Origin: Arcuatula senhousia
Lineage: Eukaryota > Mollusca > Bivalvia > Mytilida > Mytilidae
Length of the DNA: 64,000 nt
Direction: 5' to 3'
Assembly: GCA_963971305.1 (NCBI GenBank)
Contig: OZ020307.1
Span: 54,123,702-54,187,701, forward strand
Shown here piece after piece: positions 55,180-64,000 of the stretch. The position numbers and the translations under genes were made by a program. The notes under the pieces are model-generated. The model did not search any database and was not told the DNA's origin. It saw only the letters and a list, made by a program, of their open reading frames with translations. Positions within the stretch are counted from its first letter, which is position 1. Each line of letters opens with the position of its first letter.

Positions 55180-55637
55180 AAATGGCCAAGGAAGCTTTGA
55201 ATAACTTCAGAACAATAGTAGCAAAACAAAAAGCACAAGAAGATTATAAGCAGGCTGAAAAGGAGGTTAACAGCAATGCCGGAAAAAACAAAAGGAAATT
55301 TGTCCTTACTTCATGGAAATATACATGGGTTTCGGCAAAATCGGTGGTCCTTTGCTGACCGAATTGCAACATTACGCATCATACTAGAACAGGCTTTAGA
55401 ATTTTTTCTTCCATCTACAACGTATACAGTGTTCATTAACTTTCAAACAGCTTATGATAGCTAGAACAGAGAAGTTTTTAAGTTAAATGCAATGAGGCGC
55501 TATAGACTTTACGAAAAATTTGTCTATATCATAAAAAACTCAGAAATGCAAACTAATGTAGGATTGTAAATGACGGCAGACTTACTAAAACATTTGATAT
55601 AACAACAGGTGTAAGACAGGGTTATTTACTATCACAT
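55180..55637 (+). pseudogene. LINE reverse transcriptase, N-terminal palm
   Basis: QNRWSFADRIATLRIILEQAL and VFINFQTAYDS (family IDFxKAFDS, palm A) are readable. KFVYIIKNSEMQTN and, in another frame, NDGRLTKTFDI and TTGVRQG (family GVRQGCLLSP) follow. It breaks where a Harbinger element inserts. The first catalytic Asp of palm A is Asn here. Confidence 0.75.
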
Positions 55638-56315
55638 CTGGGCCCAGTTGTTCAAAAGTGTCGTTAGGCTAACGCAGTCGTTAAAATGTAGTTAACGAGT
55701 CGTTAGATTTAACGACAACCAAAAAGTGTTGTTAAAAAAAATTAACGCAAAATTTGTCGTTAAAAAATCGCTAAATTTAATCACCTTTTAGAGGTGGATT
55801 AGTAAACTAACATTGCGTTAAATATGGCCGCCATTGCATTTATGCAGGTGCCCCTTGGTAGAAAAGAGCGAGTTTATAGGAACAAGGAAGGGTTATCTCT
55901 TAATTTTACCGATTCAGAATTAAGAGCTAGATACAGATTCGGTCGTGATGAAATTTTATTTCTAACTAATTTATTAAGAGATGACTTGAGCAGGAAAACA
56001 AAAAGAAGTCTCTGTTATAAGGTTGCTCTCAGCAGTGGTAAAGTTGGTTTTTCTCTCTCTAGGAGTTTTAATGGGGGTAGGGACAGCAGCCATATTGGAA
56101 ATGAGGGAAAGGGATTTTCGCAAAGGATTATGGGTATTTTTAATTAATCATGTGATTAATCAGTGTTATCACAGTGTTAGCTAATCAAGTGATTATTTTT
56201 TTTTTCAACAACAGAATTTAACGCAGATGTTAGTTAATCTTAACGTTAGATTTTAACGACTCGTTAGGGCTAATCATCGCTAAATTTAACGACACTTTTG
56301 AACAACTGGGCCCTG
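55638..56315 (+). mobile_element. PIF/Harbinger element, internally deleted, with CTG target duplication
   Basis: The element runs 55,641-56,312 (672 bp). The ends GGCCCAGTTGTTCAAAAGTG and CACTTTTGAACAACTGGGCC are exact inverted copies, and the match extends beyond 26 bp. CTG occurs at 55,638-55,640 and 56,313-56,315, a 3-bp duplication allowed for this superfamily. The target is the LINE RT. Confidence 0.88.
55824..56147 (+). pseudogene. HARBI1-like transposase N-terminal remnant
   Basis: ATG-started frame of 107 aa. The first ~65 residues (FTDSELRARYRFGRDEILFL, then TNLLRDDLSRKTKRS) fit the N-terminus of PIF/Harbinger nuclease-type transposases. After that the sequence is unrelated, and the DDE catalytic core is missing. 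The deletion leaves an element that could move only with help. Confidence 0.72.
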
Positions 56316-57110
56316 CTGTTCCTTATAGCTGTTGATTGAACAATGAAGGAAACAAGGAAGCCACCATCAATATGAGAAATGGGATAAAATGGACCTTGCT
56401 TGAATAACTTGATGATCTTGACTTCGCAGACGACATTGCTTTATTTTATTATAATCAACACCAAATGCAAGACATTTAAACAAGCAGATAAAGAGACGCA
56501 GAAACAGGACTTATTATCGGCATAAAGAAGACCACAGTGCTAAAAGCAAACGCAAACAAGTGAACTTGTCTTCACGTAAACACAACATTATATGTAGCTT
56601 CGAGCTTGATATAAAAGTCAGGATCGGAAAACCAAGGACTGCTTTTAAAGAGATGGAAGCTATATGTGGAACATCACTTTATCGTCTATCTCTTTATGGT
56701 TGTAAAACTTGCAAAACCATAAAAATCTAACAAACAAGGTACAAGTCTTCATAAACAACTATCTGAGGCGCATTATCAATATCAGATTGCAAGAAAAGAT
56801 CAAGAACACCGATTTAGGGGATAGAACCCCCAATACCATTGGAATAGGATATAAAAAGTAAATGACGATGGATAGGCCATACATTAAGAAAAATAGCAAA
56901 TTTTATCACTCGAAATGCCATGCAGTGGAATCCACAAGAAAAAAGTTAGTTGGACGTCTAAGTAACACATGGATACAACTCAAGAGTTGGAAGTCCCAGG
57001 ATATAAATGACAAGACCTAGTCTGATTTTTCCAACAAAGAACAAAAAGGAGGCAAATCATAAGTGGCATATGAACCACATAGGTACAAAAGACTTAAGTC
57101 AAGTCAAGTT
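56316..57110 (+). pseudogene. LINE reverse transcriptase, C-terminal part
   Basis: LDDLDFADDIALLFY-like at about 56,408-56,450 in mixed frames holds the catalytic FADD. KGKSKILK-type, SLYRLSLYGCKT and RWIGHTLRKIANF (about 56,860-56,900), then ATQWNPQ-like, match LINE C-termini. Stops are frequent. Confidence 0.75.
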
Positions 57111-57275
57111 GTAAACATCATGTTTAAGACACTAAAAGTAACAGGATTCTTTTAGATAAATCCAATTAGTTTAAAATTATTTTTCACCTTTGATTGACAT
57201 TTTGTTTTTCATTTTTCCTATTTCAAACAAAAATAACTTTTTTTTATCTTCATTGGTACAATTCTACATTGCCAA

Positions 57276-58752
57276 GGTGTATATGTTACAGTAAAAGTGT
57301 ATAATTATAAATTATACATAATTCCTGAAATTTTCAGTAAATATGTATAATGACGGGCCTCATTAGTTATTATACATAATTACTTAAATTTTCAGGAATT
57401 ATGCATAATTACTAAAATATTTAGCAGTAATAATGTTTAAATCCTAATGACTAAAGGAATGGTTTTAAACTTGGTCTGATTTGTTTAAAAACACATGTCA
57501 AGCAAAGCAAATAAGCACAAAGCAATACATTCCACAGACTTTTAACCCCTTCATATTAAACATATTTATTATTAATATTTGATTTGGAAATAACTCAAGT
57601 TCTTAGTGTGTAAGTGTGGCACATTATTAAAGAATTTGTTAAATTGGCAACTCATTGCGCATTTATATGTCAAACCTGTTTTACAACTAAGTAAACATTC
57701 AAATGTTGTGACCTTTCCCCATTGTTTTTAATGAATGTCTCAAATTACCAAAGGTACTACATGTACAATAGAATTATCCTTACAAATAAAATGGCGGTCA
57801 GATTTATACTCGAAACTATAAGTGTTTTGATATACTGTATAATCATTAATTTTTGTTGGGATAAAATTTCGTGGTTTGGGGCACAAAACTGAAATGGAGG
57901 GGACAAATTTTCGTGGATATCTTATTTTAATATACACTCATCAACTAAATATTCTTAATTCGAGGGGATTTAATTTCGTAGATTTCTCTTATCCACGAAA
58001 TAAACAAATTAAATCCCCCACGAACTTTTCTGCTTCTACAGTACATGTATTTGATAAAAATAAAGTACACAAGTTGACTGTAAGGCTAGAGATCCAGACC
58101 ACACTACCCAAAATACACAAGAGTCATAAACAGTTGCCTAACCTGGACCTTTACCAAAGTTATTCAATGCGAAGAAATATTTAAGCCTAAAAAGTCTCAG
58201 TTTCTTTGAGACACTTTCTGGTAGAACATACATGTAAGTCAACTGCTATTTAAATAGAAAATACTGATTAAAGATTTTTAAGCTGTTTTCCCCTCTGACT
58301 AAATTTTAGCCCCAAAACATGTAAAATGTGTTAACTAAGTTCATGAAGTTGTACCTTAAAATTTATTGAAATTAAGTCAATATTGTAGTTTTGTTTTATT
58401 ATCATACCATATCTGAAATTATCAAAATACTAAGTTTATTATAAAAAGAGAATTATTGAAAATCAAACTTATTTAAAACTATAAATTTTTAATGAGGGAT
58501 TGAAATTTTTCAACAGCTATGGTACATAATGTATTGGATGCGTGTGCTCTATTCTGCCAAGTAACTAAAATCAAATCAGTAAATTGTATAAAAACTTCTT
58601 AAAAAATCAGTTATTATGTATAATGACTGCAGCTGGTCAGAATTAGGAATTATATATATTTCGTAACCCATTTAGTAATCATATATATTTACTTAAATTT
58701 CAGAAATTATATATAAGGCCTAATTATACACTTGTACTGTAACATATACACC
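57276..58752. mobile_element. 1.48-kb non-autonomous TIR element
   Basis: GGTGTATATGTTACAGTA at the left is the reverse complement of the right end (TACTGTAACATATACACC). Similarity continues with one mismatch over AAGTGTATAATTA. The interior has repeated ATACATAATTACTTAAATTT / AAATTTTCAG blocks and holds a nested small element. No transposase recognised. Confidence 0.75.
57830..58045. mobile_element. nested TTTCGTGG/CCACGAAA element
   Basis: Between ATACTGTATAATC and CTACAGTACATGTAT the sequence carries TTTCGTGG phrases in one direction and CCACGAAA in the other. This is the layout of a common bivalve MITE. The open frame at 57,876-58,184 runs through it and is rejected. Confidence 0.55.
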
Positions 58753-59444
58753 AAATGTCAACTCGACAAAAATGATTATTGTTTGTAAAAAAAAAACATA
58801 CCAAATACCAAATTCTCTGACCAAAACTGGGACATGCCGTCGGTTGTTGACTTATAGAAATGCCATTTTCATTTGAAAAGCATTTCCATTTGCTATCTTG
58901 TTCTTTAACGCATACATTTTCTGCGTGATTTAGAACAAAAATAAAATTAAAATAAAAATACTATTTGTGACAAATCAAGATGTTTGAAATTGAGGAATTT
59001 GATGCTTTTGAAGAATTTGGGAAAATAGCCCATATTCCCAACGGATGTGAGTAGTGAAATGATGATTAACTACGTCAAAAATATAAGCTGGAATGTGACC
59101 CTTTCAAATTTGAAAAAAAACATAATTTTATATATTTGTAATCAGCACTGCATGTGCAGTTAGTTTTGCCAAGTAATCTACTTATTTTGATTGATGCACA
59201 TGAGTCGGCCATCTTAAATTTCTCAATAAATAAGTATTTTGCATAAAAGGATCCCTAAATGACATTTCAAATCATTGACTCCTTATATTTTGTAAATCTG
59301 ATATATTTCAATTTGACATGATTTTCTCATAAACACGCTCTTATAGCATGAAAAAGCCACCGAAGGTAGAAATTTATACAATTTTCTTTTTTCTTAAGTG
59401 TCAATCTTAAAATTGAAAGTTGAAATAAAACTGAGAATATATAC
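58753..59444. other. intron 2 of C1q-B, no gene
   Basis: AT-rich sequence up to the C1q-B signal exon. Nothing recognised. Confidence 0.45.
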
Positions 59445-59553
59445 TAATTGGTTTCGCTAAATTCGAATCAAACTCTGGAAACATTTCTAAGACATTCAGC
59501 GACGAAATAGTGACCACAATTCCAACGAAGCACAAGATGAAAGGCAGGAACAT
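59445..59553 (-). CDS. C1q-B signal-peptide exon (coding part)
   Basis: On the minus strand, the acceptor TTTTTTGTAG (59,570 onward) is followed by AAACCCAGCAGATAAAATG, with ATG at 59,553-59,551. It gives 36 codons plus one base: signal peptide MFLPFILCFVGIVVTISSL, then a short mature part ending NLAKPI. The donor chosen is ATTA|GTATAT, which keeps phase 1. It makes this exon 12 nt longer than in C1q-A/C because the ancestral AAAG|GT site is lost (now AAACC). If another donor is used, the mature N-terminus would change slightly. Confidence 0.87.
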
Positions 59554-60438
59554 TTTATCTGCTGGGTTTCTACAAAAAATAATTCGGAAGTTGATAACAA
59601 CGTTTAATATGTTAATATTCAACTGATAGCATAAGATTACATTGAGGAGGTTTTTTCTATAAAATTTGAAAATCGATGCATCATGATATGCCTTTTGAAA
59701 ATAAAAAAATAAAAAATGAATGCTGCTCATTTGGATTAAAAATGGCCTAAAGTTTGGTTAATTTTTACTAAAATGTTAATTGAAATGAACAATCTTGAAA
59801 AAAAAACATGTGTGTAATTTTTTTTTATAATAGACAAAGCAAATCTATCATTAGGGAGCAATTTTATATTGGGGGGGGGGCTATGGTGAAATTTGAAATT
59901 AAAGGCGGGATGACAAAACCTTAGTTTTCCGAAACTAAAGAGGCGGGACGAATAAAATATCCATAGCTCATCCCTAATAACGATAACATAATGAATTTCA
60001 TTCAGAGACTTTGGGACATTTCTATTCGAAGACACCAGGACCCTACTTTACAATGACAATAGAACCCTTTTTTAAAATTATTTACAAGCGAATTAGAATA
60101 ACTAAAAAAAGTAAGTACAAAGACCGGAAGCACCTTATTTACAATATTTTTTTTTTACGATGAAAATTTCAAATCAACTTTCCAATTGTTCTCAGTTTGG
60201 CTTTCAAACATTTTGTTATTTCTTATTTAACATTTTCTCCTCCAATTTTTCACATTTCACACTTCGAACAAATAATTTAAAAAGTGGAAATTTTGAGGTG
60301 AGAAATAGTAACTTGAACTTGAGAAGATTGAGAAATACCAGTTAAAAATAAGGAATGCCAACCTGGAACTGGAAAGTTTATACTGACACTTTCGGTCTAA
60401 CATCGGTGCTAAGATTTTCAAGCTTAATAGTCACTACT

Positions 60439-60823
60439 AGGAACACGCGAATCGATCCAGGTAATTTTTAATAAACTTCCCAAAGGATTTCTCTCATAAT
60501 CAACTGCATAAACTTTATAATTACCAAAGTAAATCGAATGAAATGACTTTTCTTCAAAATCATTAAGGCTGCACTTATTCGAAATGTAAATTGTAAGTTC
60601 GTCAAATTATTGAATTGTCGAGCTCATAGAACTTCAACATTTCCCCCATTGACACCAATTGTAAATATATTGTTAATGCGGAGATCCACTACCGTAACGG
60701 CTTTTCATACGACATTAAATTAGTGTTATGAAAAAAATCTTAACATGTTAGTAAAAATCTTTAGACTCTATTCGCCTATATAAAGTGTAAGTAAAAATTA
60801 CCTGGCTCGATTCGTGTGTTCCT
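60439..60823. mobile_element. 385-bp MITE in C1q-B intron 1
   Basis: The 32-bp ends are inverted copies with 2 mismatches (AGGAACACGCGAATCGATCC at the left; the right begins TAAAAATTACCTGGCTCGAT). No ORF. No obvious target duplication. Confidence 0.78.
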
Positions 60824-60936
60824 TGGAGTGATAGTGGTCACACGGTCTTTATCAAATAGATTTCTGCAGTAAAGTTGAATGAGTATTATTTAAGAAGAAA
60901 ATCTAATCAAATTAACAAAGTCTGAAAACGACTTAC

Positions 60937-60970
60937 CCTGTATTAGCGTTTCAAACAGTATGTGAACAGG
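60937..60970 (-). promoter_or_regulatory. C1q-B noncoding first exon (approximate)
   Basis: On the minus strand it ends CGCTAATACAGG|GTAAGTCG, matching the paralogues. The 5' limit is estimated from the TATA box. Confidence 0.68.
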
Positions 60971-60996
60971 ATAAATGTAAGATGACTTTTAACTGA

Positions 60997-61004
60997 GTTA
61001 TATA
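60997..61004 (-). promoter_or_regulatory. C1q-B TATA box
   Basis: TATATAAC on the minus strand with upstream TTCTAG, in the same register as the C1q-A and C1q-C boxes. Confidence 0.72.
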
Positions 61005-61019
61005 CTAGAACTATCATTT

Positions 61020-61300
61020 ATAATTTCTAAAAATTTGACACAGCTGTAGCCATCTTATTAAATTCCCCAAAAATTCTTGTTGAAATAAGCATCAAATGAA
61101 TGTCCTTGGACCTAAAAGTGTCACAGTAACCCATCGTGACAAAACTGCGCATTTCTAATGAATATTTGGCCTCGCTCCCAATAAGGAGAACATAATGTAC
61201 CATCTGCTCATCATGTAATAAAATACAGGATAAGGAGGCGAATATTAAATACTACATAATAAATATTCTATAGTTTAATTTATGATGATTCAGCAATATG
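61020..61300 (-). promoter_or_regulatory. conserved upstream block of C1q-B
   Basis: Shares GTGTCACAGTAACCCAT, GACAAAACTGCGCATTTCTA, TTTGGCCTCGCTC and ACCATCTGCTCATCATGTAA with the blocks before C1q-A and C1q-C. The distal half conserved between A and C is mostly lost here. Confidence 0.72.
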
Positions 61301-61769
61301 AACAGTTTGCCATCCTACTCTACCTTATTACAATATTTATTTCAAATCATTCTGATCATGCATGTAAGTAGTTTCTGTTGACGGGGGAAAAGTTTAAAGG
61401 AATTTTTCATATCATGACAGTGTCAATTCGTCTAGTCTAAAAATTGCTTAAACAATTTGCTTACTAAAAATAAGTCCAAACTCTACCTGTATGCCCACCA
61501 GACTTAAAAGCGGGCCAGAAGTCTAGTCCAGATCTTATTTCTTATGGACTGGTTTGGTTTTAGGGAACCAAGGTCTGTTCTCAAAGTTCACTTCAAAAGC
61601 AAACTTTTAAAGTTTGTCCTAGGTCTGGTGCATTCGAGGTTCTGTCTTTCCTAAGTTTGTCCTAGGTCTGGTTCATTCCAGGTTCGGTTTTCTCTTAGTT
61701 TGGTTCACTCTGACTTCAGGCAGACCAAACCTATGAAGATCTGACCATTGCTGGAGCGGACAAGACTTA

Positions 61770-61985
61770 AGGAATGGTCCACTCTAGGTCTGGTCTACTC
61801 TAAGTTGAGTTTTGGAACACCAGACGAGAACTTAGGTCTGGTCAACTCTTTGTTTTCTATTGAGAGCAGACCAGACAACAACTTAGGTCTGATTTACTCT
61901 AAGGTCTCTATAGAAAGCAGATCAGACAACAACTTAGGTCTGGTGTACTCTTATGTAACTATAGAAAGCAGACCTGATCAGAATT
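61770..61985 (+). repeat. 51-bp minisatellite with open frame
   Basis: AACTTAGG recurs at 61,829, 61,880 and 61,931, a period of 51 bp (17 codons), in about four units. Because the period is a multiple of three, a frame stays open and reads NLGLVYSKVSIESRPDN-like in each unit. Related 'aggtctggt' motifs continue more loosely from 61,490 to 62,080. I treat it as a non-coding minisatellite. Confidence 0.8.
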
Positions 61986-62109
61986 TTAACTGAAAATGAC
62001 TTGTGGTGAGGTCTGGTCTGCTTTCCAGACCAAACCAAACAAAATCAGAAAAGTTGACCTAGATCTGCTACTTGGTTTGAGCAAGAGAACCAAAACAGAC
62101 TAGGAACAG

Positions 62110-63050
62110 TAAAAGGGTCTTCCTTAATGGATTGTATATAAAAATATACATTGAAAGTCAACACTATAGGCTGCATGTGTCCATAGCATTTCGCAGTTCC
62201 TATTATACCTGCAACATGCAGTGTTTAACATGTTGTGGTTGCATCATATGCATGGTTAGTAATTTAGTACCTCTTACTTTAGGAGCAAAAAAATCAAACC
62301 TCGAATAAAATGAACTCGCTTACAACGAATTTATGCTTATAACGATTTTCTTTCCAACCAAACTCAAGCTATTTCAATGTAAAATGTGGGGGATATAACG
62401 AATTCGTTTCAAACAAATACTGATTCTATAAACTAAATTTCAATTCCCCAAATGCTAATACACATTTAAAACGAACTGAAAAACGCCAAAAGGAAAAGGC
62501 GATAATCAATGATTGATCTGACGAACAACTTCAAAGGTAATAAAATTTATCTAATGAAACAAACGTGAATTGTTGTTAATTTAATTAAAATAATGTTAGA
62601 TCATATGGCTAAATTGTAAATTCAATATGCATCTCCAAATTTACTTTTTGGGATCAAAGCCTATATCGAATACGTTGTACGGCATATCAACACAACGAAT
62701 TACGAAGGTATAGTTAATACATAACCTAACCTGAACAGAAGTAAACTGGTTCACTTTTGTAGTCTGTTTTCGTTCTCTTGCGGAATGTGAGTACTTTTCT
62801 TTTTTTTTTTTGGAAGGGAGGATGCTGGGCCACACTTTGATCCATTTTCCCAGCTAAGCAATATTCCGATAAAAACCATTGACAAATTTGTTCGCCAGAA
62901 TTCATTTTGGATTATAAATCTAAAAAATTATCCCTTTTCCCTTTTTAGCAAGAAAACTTTGCGATCGGAAGAATCACAAAATTGCCCCTGAAATGTGTTG
63001 AATTGATCTTCCGATCTTTAATTTGCTAGATTTATTGAAATTGATCTCAT
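62110..63050. other. intergenic, no gene
   Basis: AT-rich. Nothing recognised except short homopolymers. Confidence 0.45.
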
Positions 63051-63054
63051 TTTA

Positions 63055-63810
63055 GCTCACCTGGCCAAAGGCCATACGAGTTTATGCCTTCACTATGCGT
63101 CCGTCGTCTGTCGTCTGTCTTCCATCGTCCGTTGACAATTTCAAAATCTTTTTCTCTAAAACCACAAATCCAATTGAACTGAAACTTTGCAGGAATGGTA
63201 TATGGCAACAAACGATTCTCATTTTAAAATGATTCGATAAAAACATAGGGTAAACTTATAATTCAGCAACCATAACAGATAGAAAAAATCAGAAGGATTT
63301 TAGGTTCTTCAGAATCAAAAGCTCTACTAAAGTCTCCATTGGGTTGAAGTTGTCAGATGACCCTTGATAGGGTTAATGACCCTTTAAAGATAAAAAATAG
63401 CGTTTTTTCATGTTTTTGGCATATAGAATGAAAACTATTGCAGATAGAAAAAAGCTGTTGCCTGCTTAAAGGTTCAGCTCATTCAGCTCTACAAAAGTCA
63501 CCATAAGGTCAAACTTGCCAGCTGACTTTTTTATAGAGGTTACAGCCCCTTAAAGGCGAAAATAGTGTTTTTGACCTATAGAATGAAAATTATTGCAGAA
63601 ATAGAAAAGCTGTTGCTTGCTTAAATGTTCAGCTTTAAATTTTATACCCGCGTTTTGGTATTTGTAATTCAGCTAATTTTCTCTACAAATGTCTCCATAT
63701 GGTCGAAATTGTCAGATGACCTCTCATAGGGGTTACAGCCCTATAAAGGCAAAAATAGTTTTTTAGCCTATAGAATTAAAACTATTGCAGATAGAGAAAA
63801 GCTGTTGCTT
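63055..63810 (+). repeat. mollusc-type interspersed tandem repeat
   Basis: Opens GCTCACCTGGCCAAAGGCC and CGTCCGTCGTCTGTCGTCTG, a start phrase common in bivalve genomes. Three ~150-bp units with AGAAAAAAGCTGTTGCCTGC, TTCAGCTCATTCAGCTC and CAGATGACC follow. A reversed R1 end (TTTATACCCGCGTTTTGG) interrupts at 63,640-63,672. Confidence 0.7.
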
Positions 63811-63814
63811 GCTT

Positions 63815-64000
63815 AATCAAATGTGGATTCTCAAAAATTCTAAAGAACTGATGGAAAATATCCATTCTAAGTCATTTTCATCATGTAATAGCATTAAAAC
63901 GTTTGATTTCTCTACATTATATACTTCCATTCCACATTCACAATTAAAATCTCGTTTGGCACAGCTGATTAAACGTAGCTTTATCAAAAAGAACGGAAAA
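63815..64000 (+). mobile_element. Penelope-like P1 RT fragment, open, runs off window
   Basis: Uninterrupted frame from the left junction to the edge: QMWILKNSKELMENIHSK, then TFDFSTLYTSIPHSQLKSRL and AQLIKRSFIKKNGK. Unlike the copy at 10.5-12.5 kb, this stretch is not frameshifted. Whether the downstream catalytic part is intact cannot be seen. Confidence 0.82.

Noticed and set aside
57876..58184. 102-aa open frame
   Set aside because: It runs through the nested TTTCGTGG/CCACGAAA element; both strands are equally open.

Overview
The window looks like nuclear DNA of a marine bivalve, most likely a mussel (Mytilidae). The grounds are AT-rich sequence with introns, short secreted C1q-domain genes of the kind greatly expanded in mussels, and dense mobile elements: Penelope-like and DIRS-like elements, tRNA-derived SINEs, PIF/Harbinger elements, LINEs and many small inverted-repeat elements. 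The species is inferred, not proven. No prokaryotic operon, CRISPR array, rRNA or functional tRNA gene was seen.

The host genes are three head-to-tail paralogues on the minus strand, named here C1q-C (promoter ~8.1 kb, running off the left edge), C1q-A (26.9 to 16.8 kb) and C1q-B (61.0 to 47.6 kb). All three share a TATA box (TATATAAT/C), a ~30-40 nt noncoding first exon, and a signal-peptide exon with the same ATG context (GATAAAATG) that ends in phase 1. A micro-exon of 15 or 24 nt flanked by phase-1 introns follows. C1q-A and C1q-B then have one exon carrying the whole C1q domain; for C1q-C that exon must lie outside the window. The predicted precursors are 165 aa (A) and 167 aa (B). A block upstream of the TATA box is also conserved between the three.

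Layout: 0-8.5 kb, C1q-C with a 154-bp satellite and Penelope debris. 8.6-16.2 kb, Penelope fragments, including a long decayed copy whose 5' region was hit by a SINE. 16.8-27.3 kb, C1q-A and its conserved upstream block. 28.2-41.2 kb, a nested graveyard: a SINE-like retroposon, a second Penelope family inserted into the first, then a broken DIRS-like element that itself carries a SINE-like insertion, a 1-kb tandem-repeat element, and a complete 3.06-kb non-autonomous LTR element lying inside its recombinase gene. 41.2-45.7 kb, two copies of an unusual inverted-repeat element rich in TACGTTTTA motifs, one of them cut by the DIRS element. 47.6-61.3 kb, C1q-B, whose introns hold a 1-kb foldback element flanked by 196-bp direct repeats, a LINE broken by a Harbinger element, and a 1.5-kb inverted-repeat element. 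61.3-64 kb, a 51-bp minisatellite, tandem-type repeats, and an open Penelope RT fragment running off the right edge.

Functionally, only the C1q genes look like host genes: small secreted C1q proteins act in bivalve humoral recognition. Everything else recognisable is mobile-element sequence, nearly all broken, so the window is best read as an immune-gene array expanded and spaced apart by repeats. All exon boundaries were read by eye from splice signals, reading phase and three-way paralogue comparison.
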